Below, piece by piece: positions 1-7,008 of a stretch of 17,527 nt of DNA (the stretch's first letter is position 1; each line of letters begins with the position of its first letter). The translations under genes were made by a program, and so were the position numbers. The notes under the pieces were generated by a model that worked only from the letters and a program-made list of their open reading frames with translations, did not search any database and was not told where the DNA came from. Source of the DNA: DASUPK01 sp036265435 (GTDB lineage: Bacteria; Actinomycetota; Thermoleophilia; Solirubrobacterales; 70-9); assembly GCA_036265435.1 (NCBI GenBank), contig DATAPB010000082.1:1-17527 (forward strand), written 5' to 3'.

Positions 1-15
1 TGACAAGCAAGGTCA
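1..15. promoter_or_regulatory. Possible Fur-family operator-like inverted repeat
   Basis: The outer arms TGAC and GTCA form an inverted repeat with a 7-nt centre, 15 bp overall, 20 bp ahead of the first start codon. The size and the outer TGA/TCA resemble the 7-1-7 form of Fur-family boxes, but the inner positions match poorly. It lies at the window edge, so more of the site may be outside. It is considered only because a Fur-family gene lies in the same operon. Confidence 0.2.
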
Positions 16-35
16 ACCGCCGCAAGGAGGAAGCA

Positions 36-1601
36 ATGAGGAAGCTCGCACTGTTCGCCGCGCTCACCGCGCTGGCGATCGCGGTGCCGCTGAGCTTTGG
101 GTCCTCGCATCGAGAGGCGCCCCTCACCTCGATCGATCCGACGGGAGACGACACGGACACCTACGCCTTCACGGCGCAGGACGCTCCCGGCGCCTTGACG
201 ATCGTCGGGAACTGGGTGCCGTTCGAGGATCCGGCCGGCGGGCCGAATTTCTACAAGTTCGACGACAAGGCCCACTACTACCTGAACATCGACAACACGG
301 GCGACGGCGTGGCCGACGTCCGCTACCTGTTCGATTTCAAGACGAAGGTTCGTAACCCGGACTCGTTCCTGTACACGAACGGGCAGCCGGTGGACTCGGT
401 GAACAGCCCGAACCGGAATGTCGTTCAGACATACTCGGTGACCCGACAGGCCAAGGGCCATTCGAAGGTCATCGCGAACCATGTCCCGACGCCCCCGAGC
501 AACGTGGGGCCGAAGACGGTTCCGAACTACGACCAGGCACAAGCAGGCGCGATCAGGGGGCTCCCTGGCGGCGGCAAGGTGTTCGCCGGCCAGCGCGAGG
601 ACCCGTTCTTCGCGTCGCTGGGCCGGATCTTCGACACGGTCAACCTGACCGGAGCCGGACTGGGCAACCAGGGCGGCGGCGTCGACGATCTCGCCGGTTA
701 TGCGGTGCAGTCCATCGTGCTCCAGGTGCCGGAATCGGATGTCACCCGTGACGGCAAGTCAGTCGCCAACGCGAGCGCCTCGAACGCCGTGGTCGGCGTC
801 TGGGCGTCCACGGAGCGACGCGCGATCTCGGTCAAGGGCCATGGCAAGGGCCCGTACCGGCAGATCTCGCGCCTGGGCAACCCCCTGGTCAACGAGGTGA
901 TCATCCCGCTCGGCCAGAAGGACAGGTTCAACCGAACCCAGCCGAAGAACGATGCAGCCAACTACGGCCAGTTCGTGCTTCAGCCGGAGCTGGCGGCGGT
1001 GCTCAACAAGCTCTTCCCGGGACTGGTCAACGCTCCCGAGAAGAACCGCACGGACATCGTCCAGGCGGTGCTCCAGGGCGTGCCCGGTTTGAACGCGTTC
1101 CCAGGCGACGCCGGGAAGAACGCGACGGACACGCTCAAGATCAATCTGGGCACTCCGCCGAGCGCGTCACCGAACCGCCTCGGGGTGCTCGCCGGTGACA
1201 ACGCCGGCTACCCGAACGGGCGCCGGCTCACCGACGACGTGGTCGACATCGACCTCCAGGTCGTCGCCGGAGCGCTGCAGGGGAACAATGTTCCGCTCGG
1301 GGACGGCGTCAATCAGAACGACGTCAAGTTCCTGAGCCAGTTCCCCTACGTCGCACAGCCCAAGCCGGGTGCGAATCCCGACGCCGGATTTGGCTCGCAG
1401 CTCAAGGCCATAGACAACGGCAACGGGACCTCCACACCCCCGTCGTTCTCCGCGACCGGCGGTGGCGGCGGGACCGGCGGCGGTGGCGGCGGGCCCGACG
1501 GGTTCGTCTGGGTCCTGATCGGCGCCGGCGTGCTCGGTCTGGCCGGTCTCGGCTACCGCGTCGCGACGCGCGGCAAAGGGAAGGGGGTCGCCACGACCTG
1601 A
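36..1601 (+). CDS. Secreted DUF4331 family protein with C-terminal membrane anchor
   Basis: An exported protein of 521 aa. Residues 1-22 form a signal peptide (Arg-Lys then a hydrophobic stretch), followed at once by SSHREAPLTSIDPTGDDTDTY, the hallmark N-terminus of DUF4331 proteins. The body is globular and rich in Asp, Asn and Gly, and ends with an N-R-L-G-V-L-A-G-D-x-A-G-Y-P-N-G-R-R-like segment followed by DDVVDIDL, also typical of the family. A Gly/Thr-rich linker (about residues 470-486) leads to one membrane helix (about 489-507) and a short basic tail, so the domain should be tethered outside the cell. The start is fixed by AAGGAGG at 24-30, 5 nt before ATG. The biochemical role of DUF4331 is not known to me. 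Its position ahead of a TPR protein and two nickel/cobalt-type transporters suggests a link to metal handling, which is inference. Confidence 0.9.
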   Translation: MRKLALFAALTALAIAVPLSFGSSHREAPLTSIDPTGDDTDTYAFTAQDAPGALTIVGNWVPFEDPAGGPNFYKFDDKAHYYLNIDNTGDGVADVRYLFDFKTKVRNPDSFLYTNGQPVDSVNSPNRNVVQTYSVTRQAKGHSKVIANHVPTPPSNVGPKTVPNYDQAQAGAIRGLPGGGKVFAGQREDPFFASLGRIFDTVNLTGAGLGNQGGGVDDLAGYAVQSIVLQVPESDVTRDGKSVANASASNAVVGVWASTERRAISVKGHGKGPYRQISRLGNPLVNEVIIPLGQKDRFNRTQPKNDAANYGQFVLQPELAAVLNKLFPGLVNAPEKNRTDIVQAVLQGVPGLNAFPGDAGKNATDTLKINLGTPPSASPNRLGVLAGDNAGYPNGRRLTDDVVDIDLQVVAGALQGNNVPLGDGVNQNDVKFLSQFPYVAQPKPGANPDAGFGSQLKAIDNGNGTSTPPSFSATGGGGGTGGGGGGPDGFVWVLIGAGVLGLAGLGYRVATRGKGKGVATT

Positions 1602-1614
1602 GCCGAACGCTCCG

Positions 1615-1643
1615 GGAGGGGGCCGCTCGCCGCGGCCCCCTCC
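1615..1643 (+). terminator. Strong GC hairpin after DUF4331 gene (attenuator or terminator)
   Basis: A perfect 12-bp stem, GGAGGGGGCCGC paired with GCGGCCCCCTCC, closes a 5-nt loop (TCGCC), starting 14 bp after the DUF4331 stop. No T-run follows, as is common for hairpins in high-GC actinobacteria. Because the next gene is only 28 bp further on and co-directional, the hairpin may set differential expression or protect the 3' end of the first message rather than end the operon. Confidence 0.6.
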
Positions 1644-1670
1644 GGGGCGGGGTGCGCGTCGAGGCACGGG

Positions 1671-2996
1671 ATGACCATGGCGATCCGACGAGACAGCCTG
1701 ACGATGAAGCTGGCGGCAGCCCTGCTCGCGTTCGCCGCCGTCTTCGTCACGGTGCGGGCGCTGGACGGCTCCTCGGCGGCCGTGCCCGGAGAGGCCGATG
1801 TCGCAATTCGCCAGGGCGAGCTGCCCAGTGCGACGACGGCTCAGCGGATCGAGGGGCTGCAGGCGCAGGTGCGCGAGGCGCCCTCGGATCCCGACGGGTA
1901 CGCCGAGCTTGGGCTCGCATACCTCCAGCAGGTGCGCGAGACCGGCGATCCCACCTTCTACCCCCGGGCTCAGGGCGCCTTCGGACAGGCCCTGCGGCTC
2001 GATCCCACGAACTTCACCGCCACCAGCGGTCTCGGCTCTCTCGCCCTGGCCCGTCACGACTTCCGCGGAGCACTGGAGCTCGGCGAGCGCGCCGCCCGGA
2101 TCAGCCCCGGGGTGGCCCGCAACTTCGGCATGATCGCCGACGCCCAGATCGAGCTGGGCCGCTATGGCGGGGCCGAGCGGACGCTCCAGCACTACGTCGA
2201 CGTCAAGCCGGAGCTCTCGTCGTACGCCCGCGTCTCCTACTTCCGCGAGCTCCACGGCGACCTGGCGGGGGCGCTCTCGGCCATGCGCCTCGCCGTCTCC
2301 GCCGGGGGCGGTATCCCGGAGAACGTCGGGTATGTGCAGAGCCTGGTCGGCAAGCTCGAGTTCGACAGCGGGGACTATCGGGCCGCGGAAGGCTCCTACC
2401 GGGCCGCGCTCTCGACCGACCCGGGCTTCCCGGCGGCAATCGCCGGAGTGGCGCGCGTCGAGGCGGCGAACGGGGACTACGACGCTGCGATCCGGCGGCT
2501 GCGGTCGCTCGTCCAGAGATTGCCGCTGCCCGAGTACGTGATCGCGCTCGGGGACACGGAGCAGGCCGCCGGGATGACCTCCGCCGCGGAGCGCGACTAC
2601 GGGCTGGTCGGGGTCGAGATCCAGCTCCTGCAGGCCAACGGCGTCAACACCGACGCTGAGCTCGCGCTCTTCGAGGCGGACCACGGCGATCCGTCCCGGG
2701 CGGTGGAGCTTGCAGCCGGCGCCTGGATGGCGGCCCCGAGCGTGCGCTCGGCGGACGCCTACGCCTGGGCTCTGAGCAGCGCCGGCCAGGATTCCCAGGC
2801 GCTCGCAATGTCCGCGAGGGCCATGCGGCTCGGGTCGCGGGATCCGCTCTTCCTCTACCACGCCGGGATCGTCGCGCTGCGCGCCGACCGCGCGAAGCGG
2901 GCGCATGGCCTGCTGTCGGAGCTGGTCCGGCAGAGTCCGCGCTTCAACCCGCTCTACGGACCGCGCGCGGGGCGGGCGTTGGAGGGCCTGCGATGA
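1671..2996 (+). CDS. Membrane-anchored tetratricopeptide repeat protein
   Basis: 441 aa. An N-terminal signal anchor (about residues 12-29, hydrophobic, after RR and K) is followed by a long run of helix-turn-helix repeats with TPR character. Examples are an A-E-L-G-L-A-Y-L segment near 78, ALRLDP near 106, GDYRAAEGSYRAALSTDP near 240-257, and GDYDAAIRRL near 270. I judge there are about 8 repeats covering most of the mature protein. It is expected to be a scaffold outside the membrane or at its surface. The ATG at 1671 was chosen because the hydrophobic anchor begins shortly after it; a second ATG at 1677 is equally possible, and the ribosome site is weak. The stop overlaps the start of the metal transporter (ATGA), so the two are translationally coupled and probably act together. 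No enzymatic motif was seen. Confidence 0.85.
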   Translation: MTMAIRRDSLTMKLAAALLAFAAVFVTVRALDGSSAAVPGEADVAIRQGELPSATTAQRIEGLQAQVREAPSDPDGYAELGLAYLQQVRETGDPTFYPRAQGAFGQALRLDPTNFTATSGLGSLALARHDFRGALELGERAARISPGVARNFGMIADAQIELGRYGGAERTLQHYVDVKPELSSYARVSYFRELHGDLAGALSAMRLAVSAGGGIPENVGYVQSLVGKLEFDSGDYRAAEGSYRAALSTDPGFPAAIAGVARVEAANGDYDAAIRRLRSLVQRLPLPEYVIALGDTEQAAGMTSAAERDYGLVGVEIQLLQANGVNTDAELALFEADHGDPSRAVELAAGAWMAAPSVRSADAYAWALSSAGQDSQALAMSARAMRLGSRDPLFLYHAGIVALRADRAKRAHGLLSELVRQSPRFNPLYGPRAGRALEGLR

Positions 2997-4468
2997 GGGG
3001 CGGTGCGCTTCGAGGCACGGTCGCTGCCTTCGCCTTCGCGGCGCTCATCGCGATGCTCGTTCCGGGGTCGGCGGCGGCGCACCCACTGGGCAACTTCAGC
3101 GTCAACCACCTGAGCCAGGTTCGGATCTCCCAGGGGTCGGTCGAGGTGCACTACATCCTCGACCAGGCCGAGATCCCCACGTTCCAGGAGATCCAGCGCT
3201 TCGACCGGGACGGCGACCGAGTGATCGGCGGGGCAGAGCGAGGGCCCCTGCTGCAAGAGAAGCTCTCGGAGATCGCGTCTGGCCTGCGAGTCGAGGTCGA
3301 TGGGCAAGAGACGCCGCTCGGCGCTCCACAGGGGGCGACCCTTTCCTTCCCGCCCGGCCAGGGCGGCCTCTCGCTGACCCGGGTGGAGGCGAGCTTCATG
3401 GCGCCGGTCTCGCCCGGCCCGCACCGGGTGGAGCTGCACGACGATACCTTCGGCGACCGGGTCGGCTGGAAGGCGATCCAGATCCTGCCCGGGGACGGCA
3501 CGGACGTCCGCTCAAGCGTTCCAGCCAGTGACCCGACGAACGGCCTGAGGGCCTACCCGGTCGACGTCCTGCAGAGCCCGGCGGACCAGCGGGATGCCAG
3601 CATCACGGAGAAGCCGGGAACCAGCCGCGTCAGCGCCCCCGGTGGAGAGGACGTCGGGGAAGTGAGCACAGACCGGGCGCAGGACGGCTTCGCGGGAGCA
3701 CTGACGAGTGGCAATGACCACGGCCTGCTGATCCTGCTGCTGCTCGGCTCCGCCTTGGTCTGGGGAGCCCTCCACGCCCTCTCGCCGGGTCATGGCAAGA
3801 CGATGGTCGCCGGCTATCTGGCCGGGAGCCGCGGACGGCCGAAGGACGCCGCCCTGCTCGGCCTGACGGTGACCATCACCCACACCTCGGCCGTCTTCGC
3901 GCTCGGTCTGATCACGCTCGTTGCCTCGGCCTACGTCCTGCCCGAGGATCTCTATCCCTGGCTGGGCGCCGCCTCGGGAGCGTCGGTGATCGCAATCGGC
4001 CTCTGGGCGATCTGGACCCGCCTGCGGCGCTGGCGGGCGATGAGGGGCGAGCAGGCTCACGGTCATCATCACGGTCACGGCCACGGCGGCGAAACCCATT
4101 CGCACGCCCATGGCCATGCCCACCAAGCGTCCACGGCGCCGATCTCGACGCGGTCCCTGATCGCCCTTGGGGTCTCGGGGGGCATCGTCCCCTGCCCCTC
4201 CGCCCTGGTGGTCCTCGTCGCAGCGATCTCACAGCACCGTCTCGGGCTGGGGATGGTGCTGATCTTGGCCTTCAGCGTCGGACTGGCGGCGACGCTGACC
4301 GCGGTCGGGCTCGCCGTGCTCCACGGCGGGCGCCTGATCGCCCGCCTGCGGCCCGAGCGCCGCCTCTTCGGGGGCCGAGTGGCCGGCGTCCTGCCGGCCC
4401 TCTCGGCGACCTTGATCGTGGTCGCGGGCGCCCTGATCACCCTGCGAGCGATTCCCCAGATCGGCTGA
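2993..4468 (+). CDS. NicO/RcnA-type nickel-cobalt transporter with exported N-terminal domain
   Basis: 491 aa, in two parts. Residues 1-29 are a signal peptide ending in Ala-Ala-Ala; predicted cleavage leaves His30 as the new N-terminus, in the motif HPLGNFSVNH. An exported domain runs to about 240 and contains an EF-hand-like loop at 71-82 (Asp at 71, 73 and 75, Ile78, Glu82). The transporter part follows, with about six helices. It carries the NicO motif HALSPGHGKTMVAGYLAG (261-278), THTSAVF (297-303), a cytoplasmic His-rich loop at about 354-378 (many H-G-H repeats), and GGIVPCPSALVVLV (396-409). These are established signatures of the nickel/cobalt transporter/efflux family. Export of Ni or Co is more likely than import, given the RcnA-like layout, but direction cannot be read from sequence. 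The gene overlaps the TPR gene by 4 bp and is followed after 1 bp by a Fur-family gene. Confidence 0.88.
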   Translation: MRGGALRGTVAAFAFAALIAMLVPGSAAAHPLGNFSVNHLSQVRISQGSVEVHYILDQAEIPTFQEIQRFDRDGDRVIGGAERGPLLQEKLSEIASGLRVEVDGQETPLGAPQGATLSFPPGQGGLSLTRVEASFMAPVSPGPHRVELHDDTFGDRVGWKAIQILPGDGTDVRSSVPASDPTNGLRAYPVDVLQSPADQRDASITEKPGTSRVSAPGGEDVGEVSTDRAQDGFAGALTSGNDHGLLILLLLGSALVWGALHALSPGHGKTMVAGYLAGSRGRPKDAALLGLTVTITHTSAVFALGLITLVASAYVLPEDLYPWLGAASGASVIAIGLWAIWTRLRRWRAMRGEQAHGHHHGHGHGGETHSHAHGHAHQASTAPISTRSLIALGVSGGIVPCPSALVVLVAAISQHRLGLGMVLILAFSVGLAATLTAVGLAVLHGGRLIARLRPERRLFGGRVAGVLPALSATLIVVAGALITLRAIPQIG

Positions 4469-4469
4469 G

Positions 4470-5033
4470 ATGGCTGCGACCTACCCAGAAATCGTGAAAC
4501 CGTCTACGGAACTGATCCGGTCGTGGGCGTTGCTCGCAGTCGCGGGTGAGAGGTCTCGTCCCAGATTGACGTTCCATTCGACCGGCCCAACCCTGAGCTT
4601 CGAAAGCCCCGAATCGGTGCTCGGAACGCTGCGAGAGCGCGGCCTGAGGATCTCGATGGCCCGACGGGTGATCGTCAACTACCTGTTCGAGGCGAGCGTC
4701 CCCGTCTCGGCCCAGCAGATCGCGGCGGGACTCGATCGCACTCCGCTCGATCTCGCCTCCATCTACCGCAATCTGGAGACGCTCGAGGAGCACGGGGTGG
4801 TGCGCCACTTCCACGCCGGTCATGGCGCGGGCCGTTATGTCCTGGTGGGCGGCGGCCAGCGGGAGTATCTGGCGTGCGATCGCTGTGGCGCGATTGCGGA
4901 GGTCGACCGCTCTGAGCTCGACGCGCTCCGCAAGGACGTTCGGTCCCGCTTCGGCTACGAGGTGGGCTTCACGCACTTCCCGATGGTGGGCCTCTGCCCG
5001 CGCTGCGCAACGCGGAATGGAAGGACGAGCTGA
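4470..5033 (+). CDS. Fur-family metal-responsive transcriptional regulator, variant sensor site
   Basis: 187 aa from the ATG 1 bp after the transporter stop. The winged-helix part spans about 50-125: a TLRERGLRISMARR-like opening helix and SIYRNLETLEEHGVV (98-111), the Fur recognition-helix signature. The C-terminal dimerisation domain has the structural zinc pairs C136/C139 and C176/C179, and H169 in a THFPMVGLC motif. The usual His-rich HHxDH stretch just before the first Cys pair is replaced by G-Q-R-E-Y, while extra histidines occur at 113, 115 and 118. The first ~48 residues are unlike Fur proteins. In-frame TTG at 4566 or GTG at 4617 (giving a Fur-sized protein) are therefore real alternatives. 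Position between two nickel/cobalt-type transporters suggests it controls this operon, probably responding to Ni, Co or Zn. Its stop overlaps the next start (TGATG). Confidence 0.87.
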   Translation: MAATYPEIVKPSTELIRSWALLAVAGERSRPRLTFHSTGPTLSFESPESVLGTLRERGLRISMARRVIVNYLFEASVPVSAQQIAAGLDRTPLDLASIYRNLETLEEHGVVRHFHAGHGAGRYVLVGGGQREYLACDRCGAIAEVDRSELDALRKDVRSRFGYEVGFTHFPMVGLCPRCATRNGRTS

Positions 5034-5782
5034 TGAGCTTCGACTTCCTCTTCCAGCCGGTCGAGCAACTCGATACCTGGCTCGAGGGCCTCCTCACGGG
5101 GGCGCCGCTGGTCGTCGCGCTGCTGATCGCTCTGGTCCTGGGCCTGCGTCACGCTTCCGATCCCGACCACCTCGTGGCGGTCACCTCGCTTGTGGCCGTC
5201 GACGGTGGCGACGTTCGGGGCGCGGCGCGGCTCGGGGCCTGGTGGGGAACGGGACACGCGGCGGCCCTGCTGGTGATCGGGATTCCCCTGATCCTCTTCA
5301 AGTCCTCGGTGCCGGCGTGGATCGAACACGGTGCCGAGATCGCCGTCGGCGTGGTCATCCTGCTGCTGGCGCTGAGGATCGTCGCCAAGTGGGTGCGCGG
5401 CGACTTCCGAGCCGGAAGACATCCACACCGGAGCTCGGGAGCCCCCACGCACCGCCACCTCCATCGCGGGGACGAAGGGGAGCACCGCCACCGCAACGTC
5501 CGCACTCCACGGCAGGCATTCGGGATCGGCCTGCTCCACGGCCTGGCCGGAACGGGCGCGGTGGCGCTGCTGCTCATCGCGGCCCTGCCGGGCAAGGTCG
5601 AGGCGGCCGCCGCGCTCGCAGTGTTCGCCCCGATGTCGGCGTTGTCGATGACGCTCTGCACCACCGCCTTCGCCTGGCTGCTGACGCGTCCGCTGATCGA
5701 TCCCCTCTACCGGACCGTGTTGATCCCGAGCTTCGGGGTCTTCGGCCTGCTCTTCGGGTCCTGGTACATCGGCATCGGCTAG
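5033..5782 (+). CDS. HupE/UreH/NiCoT-like nickel-cobalt transporter
   Basis: 249 aa integral membrane protein with about six helices. The motif RHASDPDHL (39-47) in the first helix matches the metal-binding signature of the NiCoT/UreH group (H-x-x-D-x-D-H); G-x-G-H-A (72-76) and GLLHGLAGTGAVALL (166-180) are further family motifs. A cytoplasmic loop at about 124-160 carries seven histidines (130, 132, 140, 142, 144, 151, 153), likely a metal-buffering loop. It is the last gene of the metal operon, overlapping the Fur stop by one base. The upstream NicO-type protein belongs to a different branch, so the operon carries two distinct transporters, perhaps one for uptake and one for efflux (inference). 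A gap of 44 bp with no clear hairpin separates it from the next gene. Confidence 0.85.
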   Translation: MSFDFLFQPVEQLDTWLEGLLTGAPLVVALLIALVLGLRHASDPDHLVAVTSLVAVDGGDVRGAARLGAWWGTGHAAALLVIGIPLILFKSSVPAWIEHGAEIAVGVVILLLALRIVAKWVRGDFRAGRHPHRSSGAPTHRHLHRGDEGEHRHRNVRTPRQAFGIGLLHGLAGTGAVALLLIAALPGKVEAAAALAVFAPMSALSMTLCTTAFAWLLTRPLIDPLYRTVLIPSFGVFGLLFGSWYIGIG

Positions 5783-5814
5783 GGGCAACCCGTTCGCATG
5801 CGGCACGCGCTCGC

Positions 5815-5820
5815 TACGGT
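5815..5820 (+). promoter_or_regulatory. Leaderless-type -10 element (TACGGT) for aldo/keto reductase gene
   Basis: TACGGT fits TANNNT and ends 6 nt before the GTG at 5827, so transcription would begin at or next to the start codon. There is no Shine-Dalgarno sequence between them and no good -35. Confidence 0.5.
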
Positions 5821-5826
5821 TGGCGC

Positions 5827-6972
5827 GTGAGGGCGCCGGGGCAGAAGGCGATCGGAAGCTGGAGCGGGGGGCGCTACCTGCGCTTCGGCGAGGCGATCGA
5901 GCGCGAGCGGCTCGAGGCGCTGGTGCGGCCCGGCGAGGGGATCGACACCATCATGACGGCCGACGCCTACGGCCAGGGCGAGGCGGACTCGCTCGTGGGC
6001 AGCGCCCTGCAGGGGCTGGACCGTGACGCCTTCAGCCTGGTCGGGGCGGTCGGCCACGACTTCTATGAGGGCGAGCGCCAGGGACCGCGCGGCTTCCCTC
6101 GCTTCACCGACCCGTCGCTTCGGGGTCCGGACGAGTACGGCGGCTACCTGCGGATGGCCGCCGAGCGCAGCCTCGAGCGGCTCGGTCAGGACCGCTTCGA
6201 CCTCCTGCTCCTCCACAACCCGGACCGGACCGGCTACGAGAGCGAGACGGTCTGGGACGCCATGGCGGGGCTGCGCGAAGCCGATATCGCCGAGGCGATC
6301 GGCGTCGCCCCCGGACCGGCGAACGGGTTCACGCTCGACTTGCTCCGTTGCTTCGAGCGGTTCGGCGACCGAATCGACTGGGCGATGGTCATCCTCAACC
6401 CGCTCGAGCCCTGGCCGGGCGAGCTCTCCCTCGACGCCGCCGCGCGCCAGGGCGTCCGGGTGATCACGCGCGTGGTCGACTACGGCGGGCTCTTCTGGGA
6501 CGACGTGACGCCCGAGACCGCACTTCCGCAGGGCGACCATCGCTCCTTCAGGCGCGAGGGCTGGATCGCCGAGGGCCGCGCCAAGCTCGACAGGCTGCGG
6601 CCGATCGCCGAGCGTGCGGGCCTCACACCGATGCATCTGGCCTGCCAATGGAACCTCGCCCATCCCGCGGTCGAGTGCGTGGTCCCGACGCTCATCCAGG
6701 AGATGGGAGAGGGTGCCCGGCCGATCGAGGACAAGCGAGCGGAGCTCGCGAGCCTGCCGCCCGACCGTCGCCTCAACGATCAGGACGTTGTCGAGATCCG
6801 CGCCGTCGGCGACAACACCGGCTGCATGGCGCTCAAGGGCGCCACGCCGGATCACTCAGGCGGGGAGCGCCCCGACCGGTGGCCGGTCAGCGCCGAGCTC
6901 GCCGAGGTGGCACGGCGCTGGGAGATCGATCCCGACCGGGACCTCCGCCAAGCCGCAGCGGCCGCCCGCTAA
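5827..6972 (+). CDS. Divergent aldo/keto reductase family protein
   Basis: 381 aa from GTG 5827. The TIM-barrel aldo/keto reductase fold is recognisable: TADAYGQGEADSLVGSAL (44-61) aligns with the family's DTAxxYGxGxSExxLGxAL, RSLERLGQDRFDLLLLHNPD (114-133) with the S-L-x-R-L-x-x-D-x-D-L-x-x-x-H segment, and a VVPTLIQEM segment lies late in the barrel. Of the catalytic tetrad, Tyr48 and His130 remain, but the Asp position is Met43 and the Lys position (normally in T-K-V-G) is Ala74. Either the protein uses altered chemistry or it has lost reductase activity. The frame stays open back to 4822, but that stretch lies over the Fur and transporter genes and has no family similarity, so the start was placed at GTG next to a -10-like hexamer. 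No neighbour suggests a substrate. Confidence 0.82.
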   Translation: MRAPGQKAIGSWSGGRYLRFGEAIERERLEALVRPGEGIDTIMTADAYGQGEADSLVGSALQGLDRDAFSLVGAVGHDFYEGERQGPRGFPRFTDPSLRGPDEYGGYLRMAAERSLERLGQDRFDLLLLHNPDRTGYESETVWDAMAGLREADIAEAIGVAPGPANGFTLDLLRCFERFGDRIDWAMVILNPLEPWPGELSLDAAARQGVRVITRVVDYGGLFWDDVTPETALPQGDHRSFRREGWIAEGRAKLDRLRPIAERAGLTPMHLACQWNLAHPAVECVVPTLIQEMGEGARPIEDKRAELASLPPDRRLNDQDVVEIRAVGDNTGCMALKGATPDHSGGERPDRWPVSAELAEVARRWEIDPDRDLRQAAAAAR

Positions 6973-6975
6973 CCT
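6970..6975 (+). promoter_or_regulatory. Possible -10 element (TAACCT) for the 7009 gene
   Basis: TAACCT fits TANNNT and contains the TAA stop of the aldo/keto reductase gene. It lies 33 nt before the ATG at 7009, which has an AGGGGCAGG-type ribosome site at 6999-7007, so this would be an ordinary leadered promoter. No -35 was found. Confidence 0.25.
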
Positions 6976-7008
6976 CGAACACGTCCCGGTCTCGGCCAGG
7001 GGCAGGCC

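Noticed and set aside
1453..1498. Tandem GGCGGTGGCGGCGGGACC-like repeat
   Set aside because: It encodes the Gly/Thr linker before the membrane helix of the DUF4331 protein, an ordinary low-complexity coding repeat.
1167..2906. Long open frame on the minus strand (579 codons) opposite the TPR gene
   Set aside because: Composition is Arg/Gly/Pro-rich without domain motifs. It mirrors the plus-strand codon pattern of a high-GC gene whose TPR repeats are clear.
4822..5826. Upstream extension of the aldo/keto reductase frame back to 4822
   Set aside because: It lies over the well-supported Fur and transporter genes, is Arg/Pro-rich, and has no resemblance to the reductase family.
5779..6855. Minus-strand open frame of 358 codons opposite the aldo/keto reductase
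   Set aside because: It is an antisense shadow; the plus strand has recognisable barrel motifs and this one has none.
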